This document shows positions 36,009-44,741 of a stretch of DNA of 64,000 bases, piece after piece. The first letter of the stretch is position 1. Every line of letters starts with the position of its first letter. Location of the stretch: contig NZ_BAMS01000002.1 in assembly GCF_000616095.1 (NCBI RefSeq), positions 310,001 to 374,000 of the forward strand, read 5' to 3'. Origin of the DNA: Sneathiella glossodoripedis JCM 23214 (GTDB taxonomy: Bacteria; Pseudomonadota; Alphaproteobacteria; Sneathiellales; Sneathiellaceae). The notes beneath the pieces were generated by a model that was not told the origin of the DNA, did no database searches, and saw nothing but the letters and a program-made list of their open reading frames with translations. The position numbers and the translations under genes are program-made.

Positions 36009-36173
36009 GTGAAAAAAGCTGTCAAATTTTTGAATATTGATAAAGCTTTGATGCTGGTAGCTTTGATGGCAGTGTTTGCGATCGCCTACCAAGTTCAGGC
36101 TTTTTTTGTGATTGAACAGCAAGTGGATCCAAGCCTGATTTACGCGTCAGACTCAGCGTTTCAATATCAGTAA
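36009..36173 (+). CDS. 54-aa single-pass membrane protein
   Basis: Starts at GTG 36009 with AGGA six bases upstream (35999-36002) and ends TAA 36171-36173. A short basic N-terminus (KKAVKFLNIDKA) leads into one hydrophobic helix (LMLVALMAVFAIAYQVQAFFV), then a polar tail ending FQYQ. It could be an anchored small protein with the tail outside. No family recognised. It ends nine bases from the convergent VOC gene. The good ribosome site supports it; evidence is otherwise slim. Confidence 0.5.
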   Translation: MKKAVKFLNIDKALMLVALMAVFAIAYQVQAFFVIEQQVDPSLIYASDSAFQYQ

Positions 36174-36181
36174 GTAGCTCT

Positions 36182-36940
36182 TTAACTCAGAATCCACTCA
36201 ACCCCGCACAGTTTGAACCCATTCGGTGTTTGCTCGACTGGTTGAGACTTGGCATTCTTCATATATCTAAATTTTTCATCCGTTTTAAGTGTTGCTGCCT
36301 TGAAATAGTCTTTTGAGCCTGTGCTGCGTTTGGTGAAGTGAATAACTCCATAATCAAGACTGATTGAAGTGTCCGAATTGCTTTGTTGGACATTGAATAA
36401 ATTCTGCCATTGAGAACATTTGTCTATTGGATGATCGCAAGCCATTTCAATAGCAGTGATTTCGATATCGCGTTGCAGGTTTTCTTGCCAATTGTCGCCA
36501 GCCCAATCGTATTCTGAAAAACGATCCAATCCATTCTTGTGATGATCAAATTCAAGCATCGTGACGCCAGTGTCTTTCGGGTTTAACTGAAGCAGGTCCG
36601 CTTTTTCTCTTTGTTGATCAACAATGACCCGAATACCCATGTTTTGTGCTGAATTTCTATATCTGTTGGTATTTTCACAATCAAAGATGGCCATGTAGCC
36701 ACCTAACCCTTTGGACGATGATAAAAATCGATGGACAGCGGTGTTGTCGCGTGTCGGGGCAACAAGCTCGATAAAGCTTCCACCAAGGGCAAACATGCTG
36801 TTTTCCAGCCCAAACTCATTGAGCGACGATCTGTGGCAGGGACGTACATCCAGAATATTGGAAAAAATGTTTGTATCGCGTTCAAGATCAAGGGTTGCCA
36901 CGCAGATTTGACGAAGCCTTGTATATTTCTTGTCTGTCAT
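36182..36940 (-). CDS. VOC/glyoxalase-like protein
   Basis: 252 aa. The first half opens as a vicinal-oxygen-chelate domain (LRQICVATLDLERDTNIFSNIL, FGLENSMFALGGSFIELVAP), and the second half repeats a weaker copy. A metal-ligand His/Glu set is plausible but not certain. Third gene of a leftward trio: its ATG overlaps the stop of the isomerase gene (36937-36940). The pairing with a 2-hydroxychromene carboxylate isomerase-like protein and an SDR suggests catabolism of an aromatic or related compound. Confidence 0.75.
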   Translation of the reverse strand: MTDKKYTRLRQICVATLDLERDTNIFSNILDVRPCHRSSLNEFGLENSMFALGGSFIELVAPTRDNTAVHRFLSSSKGLGGYMAIFDCENTNRYRNSAQNMGIRVIVDQQREKADLLQLNPKDTGVTMLEFDHHKNGLDRFSEYDWAGDNWQENLQRDIEITAIEMACDHPIDKCSQWQNLFNVQQSNSDTSISLDYGVIHFTKRSTGSKDYFKAATLKTDEKFRYMKNAKSQPVEQTPNGFKLCGVEWILS

Positions 36941-37560
36941 GAGGAGGCCAGTTCAAGTTGCCTATGGATTTCCTGCTCGACAGCAGGCAGAGTTTCTTTA
37001 CCGAAAAATATTTCGTCATTAATGAAAATGGTAGGGCAACCAAAGGTACCACGCTCCACTGAAGCTGTTGTATTTTCCAGCAGTTTTTGCTTGATATCGG
37101 TATCCTGAATACGAGATGTAATTTTATCGGCATCAAAGCCATGAGATTTCAAAGCTTGATAAAAAACGTCAGGATCGTCGAGTTTTAAGGACCGCTCCCA
37201 CATATCCCCCAAAATAGCGTCAAAATATTCGATTAGAAAACCATCTTCCTCTGCAACGATGGCACCGCGCATTGCCATGACTGTATTAATCGGAAAATGA
37301 CTGTTCATTCTATAATCTGTCATATTGTGATCGCGAATAAACCGCTGCATTTCGAGGGTTCTATATTCATTTTTGTTTTTCACACCTTTGTAGGTGAGAA
37401 AGGGTGCCTGATTGTTGGTCAGTTTGAAAATGCCACCAAGAAGGACGGGGAAATATTCAAAAGTAACGCCAGTTCGCTGTTCAATTTGGGGGATGAGTTT
37501 GTGACAGAAATAGATGTTGGGGCTCGCTACATCAATATGCAATTGTGCACTAATGGTCAT
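36937..37560 (-). CDS. DsbA-family 2-hydroxychromene-2-carboxylate isomerase-like protein
   Basis: 207 aa. The opening IDVASPNIYFCHKLIPQIE is the family's S-P-x-x-Y entry, where Ser replaces the thioredoxin Cys and binds glutathione. FGCPTIFINDEIFFGKETL near the C-terminus is the cis-Pro loop and following helix of the kappa-GST/HCCA isomerase fold. It lacks a signal peptide, so it is cytoplasmic. It is between an SDR and a VOC gene in a probable operon. The actual substrate is unknown. Confidence 0.85.
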   Translation of the reverse strand: MTISAQLHIDVASPNIYFCHKLIPQIEQRTGVTFEYFPVLLGGIFKLTNNQAPFLTYKGVKNKNEYRTLEMQRFIRDHNMTDYRMNSHFPINTVMAMRGAIVAEEDGFLIEYFDAILGDMWERSLKLDDPDVFYQALKSHGFDADKITSRIQDTDIKQKLLENTTASVERGTFGCPTIFINDEIFFGKETLPAVEQEIHRQLELASS

Positions 37561-37599
37561 CGGTATTCTCCCTTTATTGTTATTTTTTATTCAAATATA

Positions 37600-38328
37600 T
37601 TACCAATTTTCAATCCATGGTCGCAGATCAAGTTCAAATGTCCAAGCATCTTTTGGTTGTTGATGCAGGTGCCAGTAATTTTCAGCGATATGGTCCGGAT
37701 TTAAAATGCCGTCTTTGCTTTTAAGGGCGTAACGATCCGGGAAGTTACTTTTTATGAAGTCGGTATCTATGGCGCCATCAATAACAACATGTGCCACATG
37801 AATTCCTTTAGGAGCCAGTTCACGTGCTGAAGATTGAGCCAGTGCTTTCAGGGCGTGTTTGGAGCCTGCGAATGCAGCGAAATTTTTACCGCCGCGCAAG
37901 CTAGCGGTAGCACCTGTGAATATCATAGTGCCGCGATTGCGTTGAACCATGCGCAAAGCAACTTCGCGGGCACATAGGAAAGCTGAAAAACAACCCATCT
38001 CCCAGATTTTTCGATATTTACGGCTGGTTTCCTCTAACAGGCTGGAGGGGACATTGGCCCCAATATTGAACACCATAACTTCTATTGAGCCGACGTTTTT
38101 CTCAATCTGTTCGACAAGTTGTGTAACTTCATCTTCCTGCCGGGCATCACAACCATAAGCAATTGCATTTCCGCCTTTGGCGGTGATTTCAGCGACCAAT
38201 GACTGCAACTTATCTGCGTTGCGGCGAACACAAGCGGTTATGTAGCCTTCAGATGCAAATTTTTTGGCGATGGCACCACCTGTCGCGTCACCAGCACCAA
38301 TTATCAGAGCAACTTTACCGTTTGTCAT
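37600..38328 (-). CDS. SDR-family protein with Phe at the catalytic Tyr position
   Basis: 242 aa. Rossmann motif LIIGAGDATGGAI (8-20) and NAG-like VFNIGAN. The active-site segment reads FTGATASLRGG, then FAAFAGSKHALKAL: the usual Y-x-x-x-K is F-x-x-x-K, with Lys kept. The tail HVAHVVIDGAIDTDF is conserved in this subgroup. Whether it is a working dehydrogenase or a relaxed variant is open. First gene of the leftward trio with 36937-37560 and 36182-36940. Confidence 0.85.
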   Translation of the reverse strand: MTNGKVALIIGAGDATGGAIAKKFASEGYITACVRRNADKLQSLVAEITAKGGNAIAYGCDARQEDEVTQLVEQIEKNVGSIEVMVFNIGANVPSSLLEETSRKYRKIWEMGCFSAFLCAREVALRMVQRNRGTMIFTGATASLRGGKNFAAFAGSKHALKALAQSSARELAPKGIHVAHVVIDGAIDTDFIKSNFPDRYALKSKDGILNPDHIAENYWHLHQQPKDAWTFELDLRPWIENW

Positions 38329-38341
38329 TTGATCACCTCTA

Positions 38342-39232
38342 TCAATTATTTTTCTTGTTTAGATAACGATTGATTACAAATGGCATCCCCGTTGACAGCC
38401 AAAATCCGGTTAAAAGATAGCGGATGTAATCAGCGGTATAACCTTCGAACCCTGTGAGTGAAAAAACAGGTTTGAGCCCCCTCCAGACGAGGAGCAGGAT
38501 AACGAGCCCGATTACGAGAGTTAAAATGCATCCCAAAATGGTTCGAGGTGGTTCAAAATTTATAAATTGCTGCTCATACAAAGTTCCCAGTAGCAGAGCT
38601 GTCAGAAAAGCCGCCACAATCAAGGCCAGTTTTTTCATCTCTGGATGCGTGAAATAGGATGCGCAGATGACAGTAACCCCAATTGATACAAGAAGTGCAC
38701 TTGTCCAGCGCCAGAAATAGGGTTGTATTTTTCCAACTGAAAATAATCGGGTTCCAACAAGAACCTGTAAATAGCCCAGTAATAGGCCAACAGTTATATC
38801 ATGAAAATGATGAACCCCTAGGTATGGGCGGCTGAGGGCAACCAGTAGCGAAACGCAGACAAGGGCAATTGCCCATTTGTGATGTTTTCTGATTTCAAAT
38901 GCAAGCCATCCCCAAAAAGCGGCTGCGGCCTGTGCATGACCCGATGGAAAAGAATATCCCTCAGCTGTGTAGGTTGCGGTGACTGTTGGGCGGGGCAGGG
39001 CAAAGTATTCTTTTAGGATGGAGTTGGCCAAGGCACTTACAAGGAGCATCAGGATTGCTCGTCTGAATATATTTTTATCCAAAAACCAGTATCCGAAGGC
39101 ACCAAACATAAGAAGAAAGGTTTCATGGCCCAATTCAGTAGCGATCCGGAAAATAACATCCAAAACCGGGTTGCGAATGCTGGCAAACAGCTTTAGGGCT
39201 TCAATATCAATGGCGACGAGTTGCTCAAACAT
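38342..39232 (-). CDS. PAP2-family membrane phosphatase
   Basis: 296 aa with six or more membrane helices. The three PAP2 motifs are present: KEYFALPRP, PSGHAQ and SRPYLGVHHFHD. These enzymes dephosphorylate lipid phosphates such as undecaprenyl pyrophosphate or phosphatidate. The extra C-terminal helices (about 190-285) are longer than in simple PAP2 proteins. It starts 13 bases before the SDR gene on the same strand, so it may lead that operon. Confidence 0.88.
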   Translation of the reverse strand: MFEQLVAIDIEALKLFASIRNPVLDVIFRIATELGHETFLLMFGAFGYWFLDKNIFRRAILMLLVSALANSILKEYFALPRPTVTATYTAEGYSFPSGHAQAAAAFWGWLAFEIRKHHKWAIALVCVSLLVALSRPYLGVHHFHDITVGLLLGYLQVLVGTRLFSVGKIQPYFWRWTSALLVSIGVTVICASYFTHPEMKKLALIVAAFLTALLLGTLYEQQFINFEPPRTILGCILTLVIGLVILLLVWRGLKPVFSLTGFEGYTADYIRYLLTGFWLSTGMPFVINRYLNKKNN

Positions 39233-39248
39233 TCATTTTCCATTTTGG

Positions 39249-39845
39249 TTATGTTGTACGTCTGAGTTGCAGGGTAACATGATCGGCGATCTCCATCGCC
39301 AGTTTAATTGCTGAATTGGCTAGATGATCTTCACCATCCTGCGAAAGACCGACTGAGCTTAGGTGGAGGGGATCTCCACAACGGGCGATTAAATCCGTTG
39401 CTGTTTCAAGAGGTTCCGGGCTGGTTTTTCCAATCCCGGCCATGTCGCGTAAAGCTCGGCGTACACATTGGCGCTGGCTGGTTTGCGCAAGATCACAGCC
39501 AGAAGAAGTGACAACTTCCGGTGCTGTCAGCAGATTAAGGTTTTCCTTGTTATAAGCACGGTACCGATACAGGTGATCTTCAAGGGCATCTCTAGTTTCC
39601 ATGACGGTGCCGGCTTTTTGTAAGCTTTCACGGGTTTGTGCAAACAGCGCTTCATAACCGGTCGACATAAATGAAAAGGCGAGGGTGCCTGGGTCCGGGA
39701 AATGCCGGTACACAGTGCCACGGCCCAGACCGGAGAGTTTCACAATTTCTGACATTGTAGGCAGGCGAGTGACTTTACGTCGCGTCGCTTTGTGAAACGC
39801 TTCCATTATCTGTTGACGGTTTTGAACAGCATCACTTCTGGGCAC
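39249..39845 (-). CDS. TetR-family repressor
   Basis: 198 aa. The N-terminal helix-turn-helix reads TMSEIVKLSGLGRGTVYRHF (about 29-48); the C-terminal ligand domain is divergent, as usual. Divergent from a nitronate monooxygenase gene with two identical palindromes in between, so autoregulation and control of that gene are likely. The effector is unknown. Confidence 0.88.
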   Translation of the reverse strand: MPRSDAVQNRQQIMEAFHKATRRKVTRLPTMSEIVKLSGLGRGTVYRHFPDPGTLAFSFMSTGYEALFAQTRESLQKAGTVMETRDALEDHLYRYRAYNKENLNLLTAPEVVTSSGCDLAQTSQRQCVRRALRDMAGIGKTSPEPLETATDLIARCGDPLHLSSVGLSQDGEDHLANSAIKLAMEIADHVTLQLRRTT

Positions 39846-39873
39846 GTATAACCTCTTTACTCAGGAATTATAT

Positions 39874-39912
39874 GGACATATGTCCGGTTATGTATTATAC
39901 GGACATATGTCC
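39874..39912. promoter_or_regulatory. Twin TetR operators
   Basis: The perfect 12-bp palindrome GGACATATGTCC occurs at 39874-39885 and 39901-39912, 27 bp centre to centre, between the divergent TetR and nitronate monooxygenase starts (39845 and 39974). Placement and symmetry fit a repressor-dimer site controlling both. Confidence 0.8.
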
Positions 39913-39973
39913 ACTTGTGAAGTGTCTAATTTTAACTGTATAAAAACAACACATCCTGTTAGGAGAATATACC

Positions 39974-40939
39974 GTGACATTGCCAGCAATGCTCCAAAAT
40001 CGCTTGTCTGTTCCCGTCGTTGGGTCGCCATTATTTATCATTTCAAACCCTGATCTGGTGATTGCACAATGCAAGGCTGGGATTGTGGGTTCCTTTCCCG
40101 CATTGAACGCCCGCCCTGCAGAAGTGCTTGAAGAGTGGTTAAAAAAAATCACCGAAGAACTTGATCGATACAATCAGGAAAATCCGGATGCTCCGGCTGC
40201 GCCTTTTGCCGTAAACCAGATTGTACACAAGTCAAATGATCGACTGATGCACGATGTTGAAATGTGTGCAAAATACAAGGTTCCCATTACGATTACGTCA
40301 CTTGGCGCTGTGGAGGCGGTAAATGATGCGATGCATGATGCTGGCGGCATCGTTATTCATGACGTGATAAATAATCGCTTTGCAAAGAAAGCCATTGAAA
40401 AAGGGGCCGATGGTATCATTGCTGTAGCAACTGGGGCAGGTGGACATGCGGGGACGTTGTCACCAATTGCACTTATTCAGGAAATCAGAGAATGGTTTGA
40501 CGGCCTGTTGCTGCTTGGGGGCTCAATTGCAACTGGGGATGCCGTTCTTGCTGCGCAGGCGATGGGCGCAGACCTGGCCTATGTGGGATCAGCCTTTATC
40601 GCGACTAAGGAAGCGAACGCAGATCTGGCCTATAAACAGGGCATTGTTGATTGTGGTGCAGATGACATCATTTACACAAACCTGTTTACAGGCATCCATG
40701 GAAATTATCTGAAACCTTCAATCATTAACGCTGGGATGGATCCGGACAACCTTCCTGAAAGTGACCCTAGCAAAATGAATTTTGGATCTGGTGGAAGTTC
40801 CAAAGCCAAGGCTTGGAAAGATATTTGGGGATGCGGCCAAGGTATTGGCGCTGTTAAGGAGATACCAACTGCGGGCGAAATGGTTGCCCGTCTTAAAGCG
40901 GAGTATGAGGCTGCTCGCTCGAGACTTTTGGCGTCTTAG
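39974..40939 (+). CDS. Nitronate monooxygenase-family flavin enzyme
   Basis: 321 aa from GTG 39974, with AGGAGA seven bases upstream. A TIM-barrel FMN enzyme of the 2-nitropropane dioxygenase family: GIIAVATGAGGHAGT is the FMN-phosphate loop and LLLGGSIATGDAVLAA the second one; ALNARPAEVLEEWL and FAVNQIVHKSN are typical. These enzymes oxidise alkyl nitronates. Probably repressed by the divergent TetR protein. Confidence 0.92.
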   Translation: MTLPAMLQNRLSVPVVGSPLFIISNPDLVIAQCKAGIVGSFPALNARPAEVLEEWLKKITEELDRYNQENPDAPAAPFAVNQIVHKSNDRLMHDVEMCAKYKVPITITSLGAVEAVNDAMHDAGGIVIHDVINNRFAKKAIEKGADGIIAVATGAGGHAGTLSPIALIQEIREWFDGLLLLGGSIATGDAVLAAQAMGADLAYVGSAFIATKEANADLAYKQGIVDCGADDIIYTNLFTGIHGNYLKPSIINAGMDPDNLPESDPSKMNFGSGGSSKAKAWKDIWGCGQGIGAVKEIPTAGEMVARLKAEYEAARSRLLAS

Positions 40940-40957
40940 AACAACTGGCAGGCGGTA

Positions 40958-41350
40958 TCAGGATTTAATATCCAGCAATGTCGCCTGCATTTCGTCCCAG
41001 GTAATAATCGATTTGATATTGGCTTCGTATGTGTGTTGAGCAATCTTATTGTTTACAAGTTCTGTAGCCAAATCCACGTTGGGGCTTTCGACCAAACCGT
41101 CATTTGACGCGTGTGGATGTGAGGGTTGGTAAGATAGGCTTGTCGCGGGATCACGTGGTTTGATATGAACTTCTGGGCCGCCCGCAGGTCCTGAAACCTG
41201 AACCGCATCAACGGGTGTATAGGCCGCTTCGGATCCACTGCCCCCAACTTTCCCTACTGTATTTACATTTGCAATGTTACTGGCACCCGCATCAATTCGG
41301 CGGGTGGCAGCATTCATTCCTGCCAATGCATTTCCAATGATCGAAGACAT
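40958..41350 (-). CDS. Flagellar basal-body rod-like protein
   Basis: 130 aa with the FlgB/FlgC-type rod N-terminal motif (IGNALAGMNAATRRIDAGASNIANVNT) and the rod C-terminal motif (VESPNVDLATELVNNKIAQHTYEANIKSI). It is shorter than FlgG/FlgF and lacks their hook-side domain. True flgC is at 46502, so this is a second rod-like protein of unassigned position. Good ribosome site (GGAGATAAA-ATG). Confidence 0.8.
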   Translation of the reverse strand: MSSIIGNALAGMNAATRRIDAGASNIANVNTVGKVGGSGSEAAYTPVDAVQVSGPAGGPEVHIKPRDPATSLSYQPSHPHASNDGLVESPNVDLATELVNNKIAQHTYEANIKSIITWDEMQATLLDIKS

Positions 41351-41457
41351 TTTATCTCCAATGTATAAAATTTTAGATAAACTTTATACGAAAATATGAT
41401 TACGAATATGCTCTTTATAGGAGAAAATAGTTAAGCAAATGTTAAAATGCGGGGACG

Positions 41458-42051
41458 TTAATTTATTAAAATCATTCCAACGGTGGCTACCAGCAGCAAG
41501 GCCATTACGCTATTGAAAATCATTAATGTTCGGGGCGTTGAAAGCAATCTGCGTAATTGTGTACCTGCAATGACCCAGAATAATATGGCTGGCAAGCTGA
41601 CAAGGGCGTGTCCACCGACCAGATAAAGGATATCCAAATGTGAGATTTGACCATCAAGTACAAAAGCGGAAGGTATCGTTCCAGCCAATATCCATGCTTT
41701 TGGATTTATATACTGAAATAATGCCGCCTCAAAGAAGGTCAAAGGTTTGCCAACCTTGGCATCGGAAATGCTCGAAGATTTGTAAATGCGCCAGGCAAGA
41801 TATAACAGGTAGCCACTTCCTGCATATTTCAGGATTGGCTGGATTTGAGGAAAACGGGTGAATATTTCGCCTAGTCCGAAACAGACTATGGTCAGCATGA
41901 ACAGAAAGCCTAAATATACTCCCAAAAAATGCGGGATTGTTCGCTTGAACCCGAAATTTACACCAGATGAGGCCAGCATAATGTTATTGGGCCCGGGTGT
42001 TACCGAGTTGATGAAGGAATAAGAAAGAAGAGCTGTAAAGGCAACTGACAT
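41458..42051 (-). CDS. LysE-family amino acid exporter
   Basis: 197 aa with six hydrophobic helices. The opening FINSVTPGPNNIMLASSGVNFG is the family signature; AALFQYINPKAWILA is the second conserved segment. Inner-membrane export of amino acids or homoserine lactone-type compounds; the exact cargo is unclear. Single gene. Confidence 0.9.
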   Translation of the reverse strand: MSVAFTALLSYSFINSVTPGPNNIMLASSGVNFGFKRTIPHFLGVYLGFLFMLTIVCFGLGEIFTRFPQIQPILKYAGSGYLLYLAWRIYKSSSISDAKVGKPLTFFEAALFQYINPKAWILAGTIPSAFVLDGQISHLDILYLVGGHALVSLPAILFWVIAGTQLRRLLSTPRTLMIFNSVMALLLVATVGMILIN

Positions 42052-42112
42052 GGGGGGTACTCCGAAGATATGTCAGTGAAGATGACCTAATTATCGGTTA
42101 GTGTCAATTATC

Positions 42113-42385
42113 CTAGAATGCCCGGATACTGTGGGCCCAATCCTTGAGCTGAGTACGAAGTTGCGCCGTATCGCCTTCAAGTAAAAAATCTTCTTCAAAT
42201 TGATGAGTTAGGGAAAACCGTTCCCCATTCACAAGCAGGCAATACGCATTACCGTTAAATTCGTAAGGTTCTGGTTTCATATGTGCCAGAGTTGACAATA
42301 TTTTTTCAGCCAGGACCAAATCACCCTGAATTTCAGTTTGTAAAAATTCGTTGAGCTCTCTTTCGATATTGGCGGAACTGGTCAT
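42113..42385 (-). CDS. Small hypothetical protein
   Basis: 90 aa, acidic, no signal or membrane segment. The middle (YEFNGNAYCLLVNGERFSLTHQFEED) looks like a beta-rich fold, with helices at both ends. It starts 13 bases after the EndoU-like gene stop on the same strand, so it could be its partner; an immunity-type role is only a guess from position. Confidence 0.5.
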   Translation of the reverse strand: MTSSANIERELNEFLQTEIQGDLVLAEKILSTLAHMKPEPYEFNGNAYCLLVNGERFSLTHQFEEDFLLEGDTAQLRTQLKDWAHSIRAF

Positions 42386-42398
42386 GTTATATGATCTG

Positions 42399-42887
42399 CT
42401 AGTTGGTTTTTACATATATAGGATAGGCAGTAATAATTTTCATGTTCTTCAGTCTGTACCCTTCTATTTCATAACCCCTGCCGGAACTGCTACGCCATTT
42501 TCCCGGTTGTTTTTGCGACGCGTTTTCGAGTGCATGTAAAATTACAGATAAAACCTCTTCCTGCGAGTATCGATCAGGAAACATGCTGGAAAATTTCTGT
42601 TTCCAGCTTTTGCTCTCTGCATCATAAATTTCCACAATCGCAGTATAAATTCCAAATTTATTTTCCGGCGACAGAATTTCATGAATTCGAGCCGTTTTCA
42701 GATTGTTTTTAATATGGTGCAGTCCCGTGGGTTTGCCAAAACGATTTATTTCCCCTTCGAAAATGTGTTTCAGGTTTATCTGAGGAGTTGTTTGAGACCA
42801 GGATTGGGGGCCGGCTGAAACTGAAGGGCTTGCACAGCCTATGAAAAATAATAGCCATAAGAGCCGAAGAAGGCTTGGTTTCTTCAA
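42399..42887 (-). CDS. Secreted EndoU-type nuclease, coupled to fliP
   Basis: 162 aa from TTG 42887, whose TGA overlaps the fliP stop (TTGA) with AGGAG upstream. A longer frame exists but would run into fliP. Signal peptide with possible lipobox FIGC (Cys18). The body resembles bacterial EndoU nucleases: IFEGEINRFGKPTGLHHI (two catalytic-type His), SSMFPDRYSQEEVLSVILHAL, and IEGYRLKNMKIITAYPIY. EndoU domains cut RNA and are best known in toxins; here there is no delivery domain. Envelope or periplasmic location is inferred. The gene order in a flagellar operon is unusual. Confidence 0.6.
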   Translation of the reverse strand: MKKPSLLRLLWLLFFIGCASPSVSAGPQSWSQTTPQINLKHIFEGEINRFGKPTGLHHIKNNLKTARIHEILSPENKFGIYTAIVEIYDAESKSWKQKFSSMFPDRYSQEEVLSVILHALENASQKQPGKWRSSSGRGYEIEGYRLKNMKIITAYPIYVKTN

Positions 42888-43686
42888 GAAGGGGGTGCTC
42901 CTGACACAAAGCTTTCGACCAGGCTTTTTGCAACCAAATTCCATCCATCCACCATCACAAAGAATATAAGCTTGAAGGGAAGGGCGATCATGACTGGCGG
43001 CAACATCATCATACCCATGGACATCAGGATAGAAGCTACAACCATATCAATTACCAAAAATGGGACAAACAGCAGGAAACCGATCTCAAACGCTCGTTTC
43101 AATTCGCTTATCATAAAAGCCGGTACCAAAACCTTCAGCGGAATTTCCTCCGGTGACTCGACTTCTTCAGACGCACTCAAATCCAAAAAGAGTGAAACAT
43201 CTTTCTCTCGCGCATGTTTGAGCATGAAGTCTCTAAAGGGAAGGGCGGTTCGCTCAAAGGCAGTTACTTCATCAATTTCCTCATTGATCAGCGGAAGTAT
43301 TCCATTGTCGTATGCCGCCTCAAACGTTGGTGCCATGATAAAGCCCGTCAAAAAGAGGCTAGTGAAATGATAACCACATTTGGCGGGGTCGTTTGAATGC
43401 CAAGCGCACTTCGCAGCAGGGAGAGAACAACAATCAGCCGCGTGAAAGATGTGGTAACTATGAGGATAGCGGGTGCCAGACTGAGAACAGTCATTAACAC
43501 GACAATCTGAACGATGCGACCCGTGAGTGGTCCCGCAGAATCTCCCAGATCAAGGCTCAGGGTTTGCGCGAGTGCCTCAGGCGGCAAAAGAAATACCACA
43601 GAACCCAGAAGGATAGTGAACGCGAGCGACCACCTGAAACTTCTGTTGGTTTTGAGCGCTTTTCTCATGCGGTCGGCAAAAATCAT
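42884..43686 (-). CDS. fliP: Flagellar type III export protein FliP, frameshifted
   Basis: The N-terminal part has a signal peptide and [23 protein letters not shown]; after IISLA the frame breaks near 43356, where GCCTC stands for the expected GCCCTC (one C lost). The continuation [19 protein letters not shown], then [21 protein letters not shown]-type residues and [11 protein letters not shown], is plain FliP. About 267 aa. FliP forms the export-gate core with FliQ and FliR, encoded at 47.3-48.3 kb. It overlaps fliO by four bases and the EndoU-like gene downstream. Confidence 0.93.
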
Positions 43687-44099
43687 TGCTCTGACCCTTT
43701 GATTGCTACTGGTTTTAACGAGGGAAGTCGAGGTTCTGAATTGGGTTGAGGTTGAGCAACATCATCTGCACTATCGGCCTCATCTGTTGCTTTTTGAGAT
43801 TTTGGGGAAGCCCTCTTAGCATCAATATCAGTTTCAATAACTACGTCGGAATTGGGGCCGATCAAAATAAGATGTTCTTTATCATCCCGGCGAACAAGAA
43901 CGAGACGTCTTTTTGAATCAAGGCCGATTGATTGCGAAATTGCCAGTCTTTTCTTGCCCGATTTTGGTTTTTCGGCGAGCGGAGCAAAGCCCAACTTTCT
44001 TATTCCGTATGAAATGAGGCCGATTAAACCCAGAACAAAGAGAAGTACAACCAGATATTTTGCATAAAGGAAGGTATCCATACCTGTAAAGCTATCCAA
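43683..44099 (-). CDS. fliO: Flagellar biosynthesis protein FliO
   Basis: 138 aa with one N-terminal membrane helix ([21 protein letters not shown]) and the FliO cytoplasmic domain [30 protein letters not shown]. The acidic/proline tail (about 85-138) is variable, as in the family. It helps FliP assemble the export gate. Stop and fliP start overlap (43683-43686). Confidence 0.88.
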   Translation of the reverse strand: MDSFTGMDTFLYAKYLVVLLFVLGLIGLISYGIRKLGFAPLAEKPKSGKKRLAISQSIGLDSKRRLVLVRRDDKEHLILIGPNSDVVIETDIDAKRASPKSQKATDEADSADDVAQPQPNSEPRLPSLKPVAIKGSEQ

Positions 44100-44146
44100 T
44101 CGTTAAAAGTCAGATGAAAGTTTCAAAATCATAATGTTCAACGAGC

Positions 44147-44422
44147 TTAGCCGTCCAGCATTTTAATCTGCCGGCTTACATCTTCATATTTTTTGTGAAT
44201 TTCTTTGGAAAGCTCGTCGAGCAGATCCAACAAATCCTCCAATCCTTTAGTGAGTTGCTCTTGATCCTTTCCTTCGAGTTTTTGAACTTCCGTATGAAGT
44301 AGCATCAGACGATCTGGCAGGCGGGAAATATCTACCTCTTCACCTTGTTGGGCACGGGTCAGGCTTTCGCTCAATGCACCTTTCATGGATTGGATTTCGT
44401 CCAATAGGTCTTTACTCTTCAT
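44147..44422 (-). CDS. Coiled-coil protein in flagellar operon
   Basis: 91 aa, all helical, with heptads (LMLLHTEVQKLEG, LEDLLDLLDELSKEIHK). It overlaps the FlhB-C-like gene by 11 bases and sits 48 bases before fliO, so it is surely co-transcribed with the export genes. It could be a FliT-like chaperone or a small regulator; I do not recognise the family. Confidence 0.6.
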   Translation of the reverse strand: MKSKDLLDEIQSMKGALSESLTRAQQGEEVDISRLPDRLMLLHTEVQKLEGKDQEQLTKGLEDLLDLLDELSKEIHKKYEDVSRQIKMLDG

Positions 44423-44741
44423 TACTGTTTTCCGTTACTTCAAACTCGGTTGGTGGCTGGCTGTCATTCTGTGCCTTGTACAGATATGCCATAATTTCAG
44501 AAACCGCTGCGAAGGCTTCTAGGGGGATCGGACTGTCCACCTCAATTTGTGTCAGAATTTGCGCGAGATCGGCATCCTCGCGAACCTTCACGCCATTTTC
44601 AAAAGCGATTTTCAGGATTTGTTCGGCCAGTTCTCCGCGCCCACTGGCCGTCACAATTGGTGCCCTGGATGAACCTTTTTCGTGGGAAAGCGCAACAGCG
44701 ATTGGATTCTTATCCTGTTTATTCAAATCCGGGTCTGCCAT
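44412..44741 (-). CDS. FlhB C-terminal-domain paralogue
   Basis: 109 aa. PIAVALSHEKGSSRAPIVTASGRGELAEQI, KVREDADLAQILTQIEVDSPIPLEAFAAVSEIMAYLYKA equals the cytoplasmic C-terminal domain of FlhB without its membrane part; the NPTH cleavage site is degenerate (KNPIAVAL). Such proteins (FlhX/FhlB) can replace the C-terminal switch of cleaved FlhB. Full flhB is at 48339. First gene of this leftward flagellar block. Confidence 0.85.
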   Translation of the reverse strand: MADPDLNKQDKNPIAVALSHEKGSSRAPIVTASGRGELAEQILKIAFENGVKVREDADLAQILTQIEVDSPIPLEAFAAVSEIMAYLYKAQNDSQPPTEFEVTENSNEE

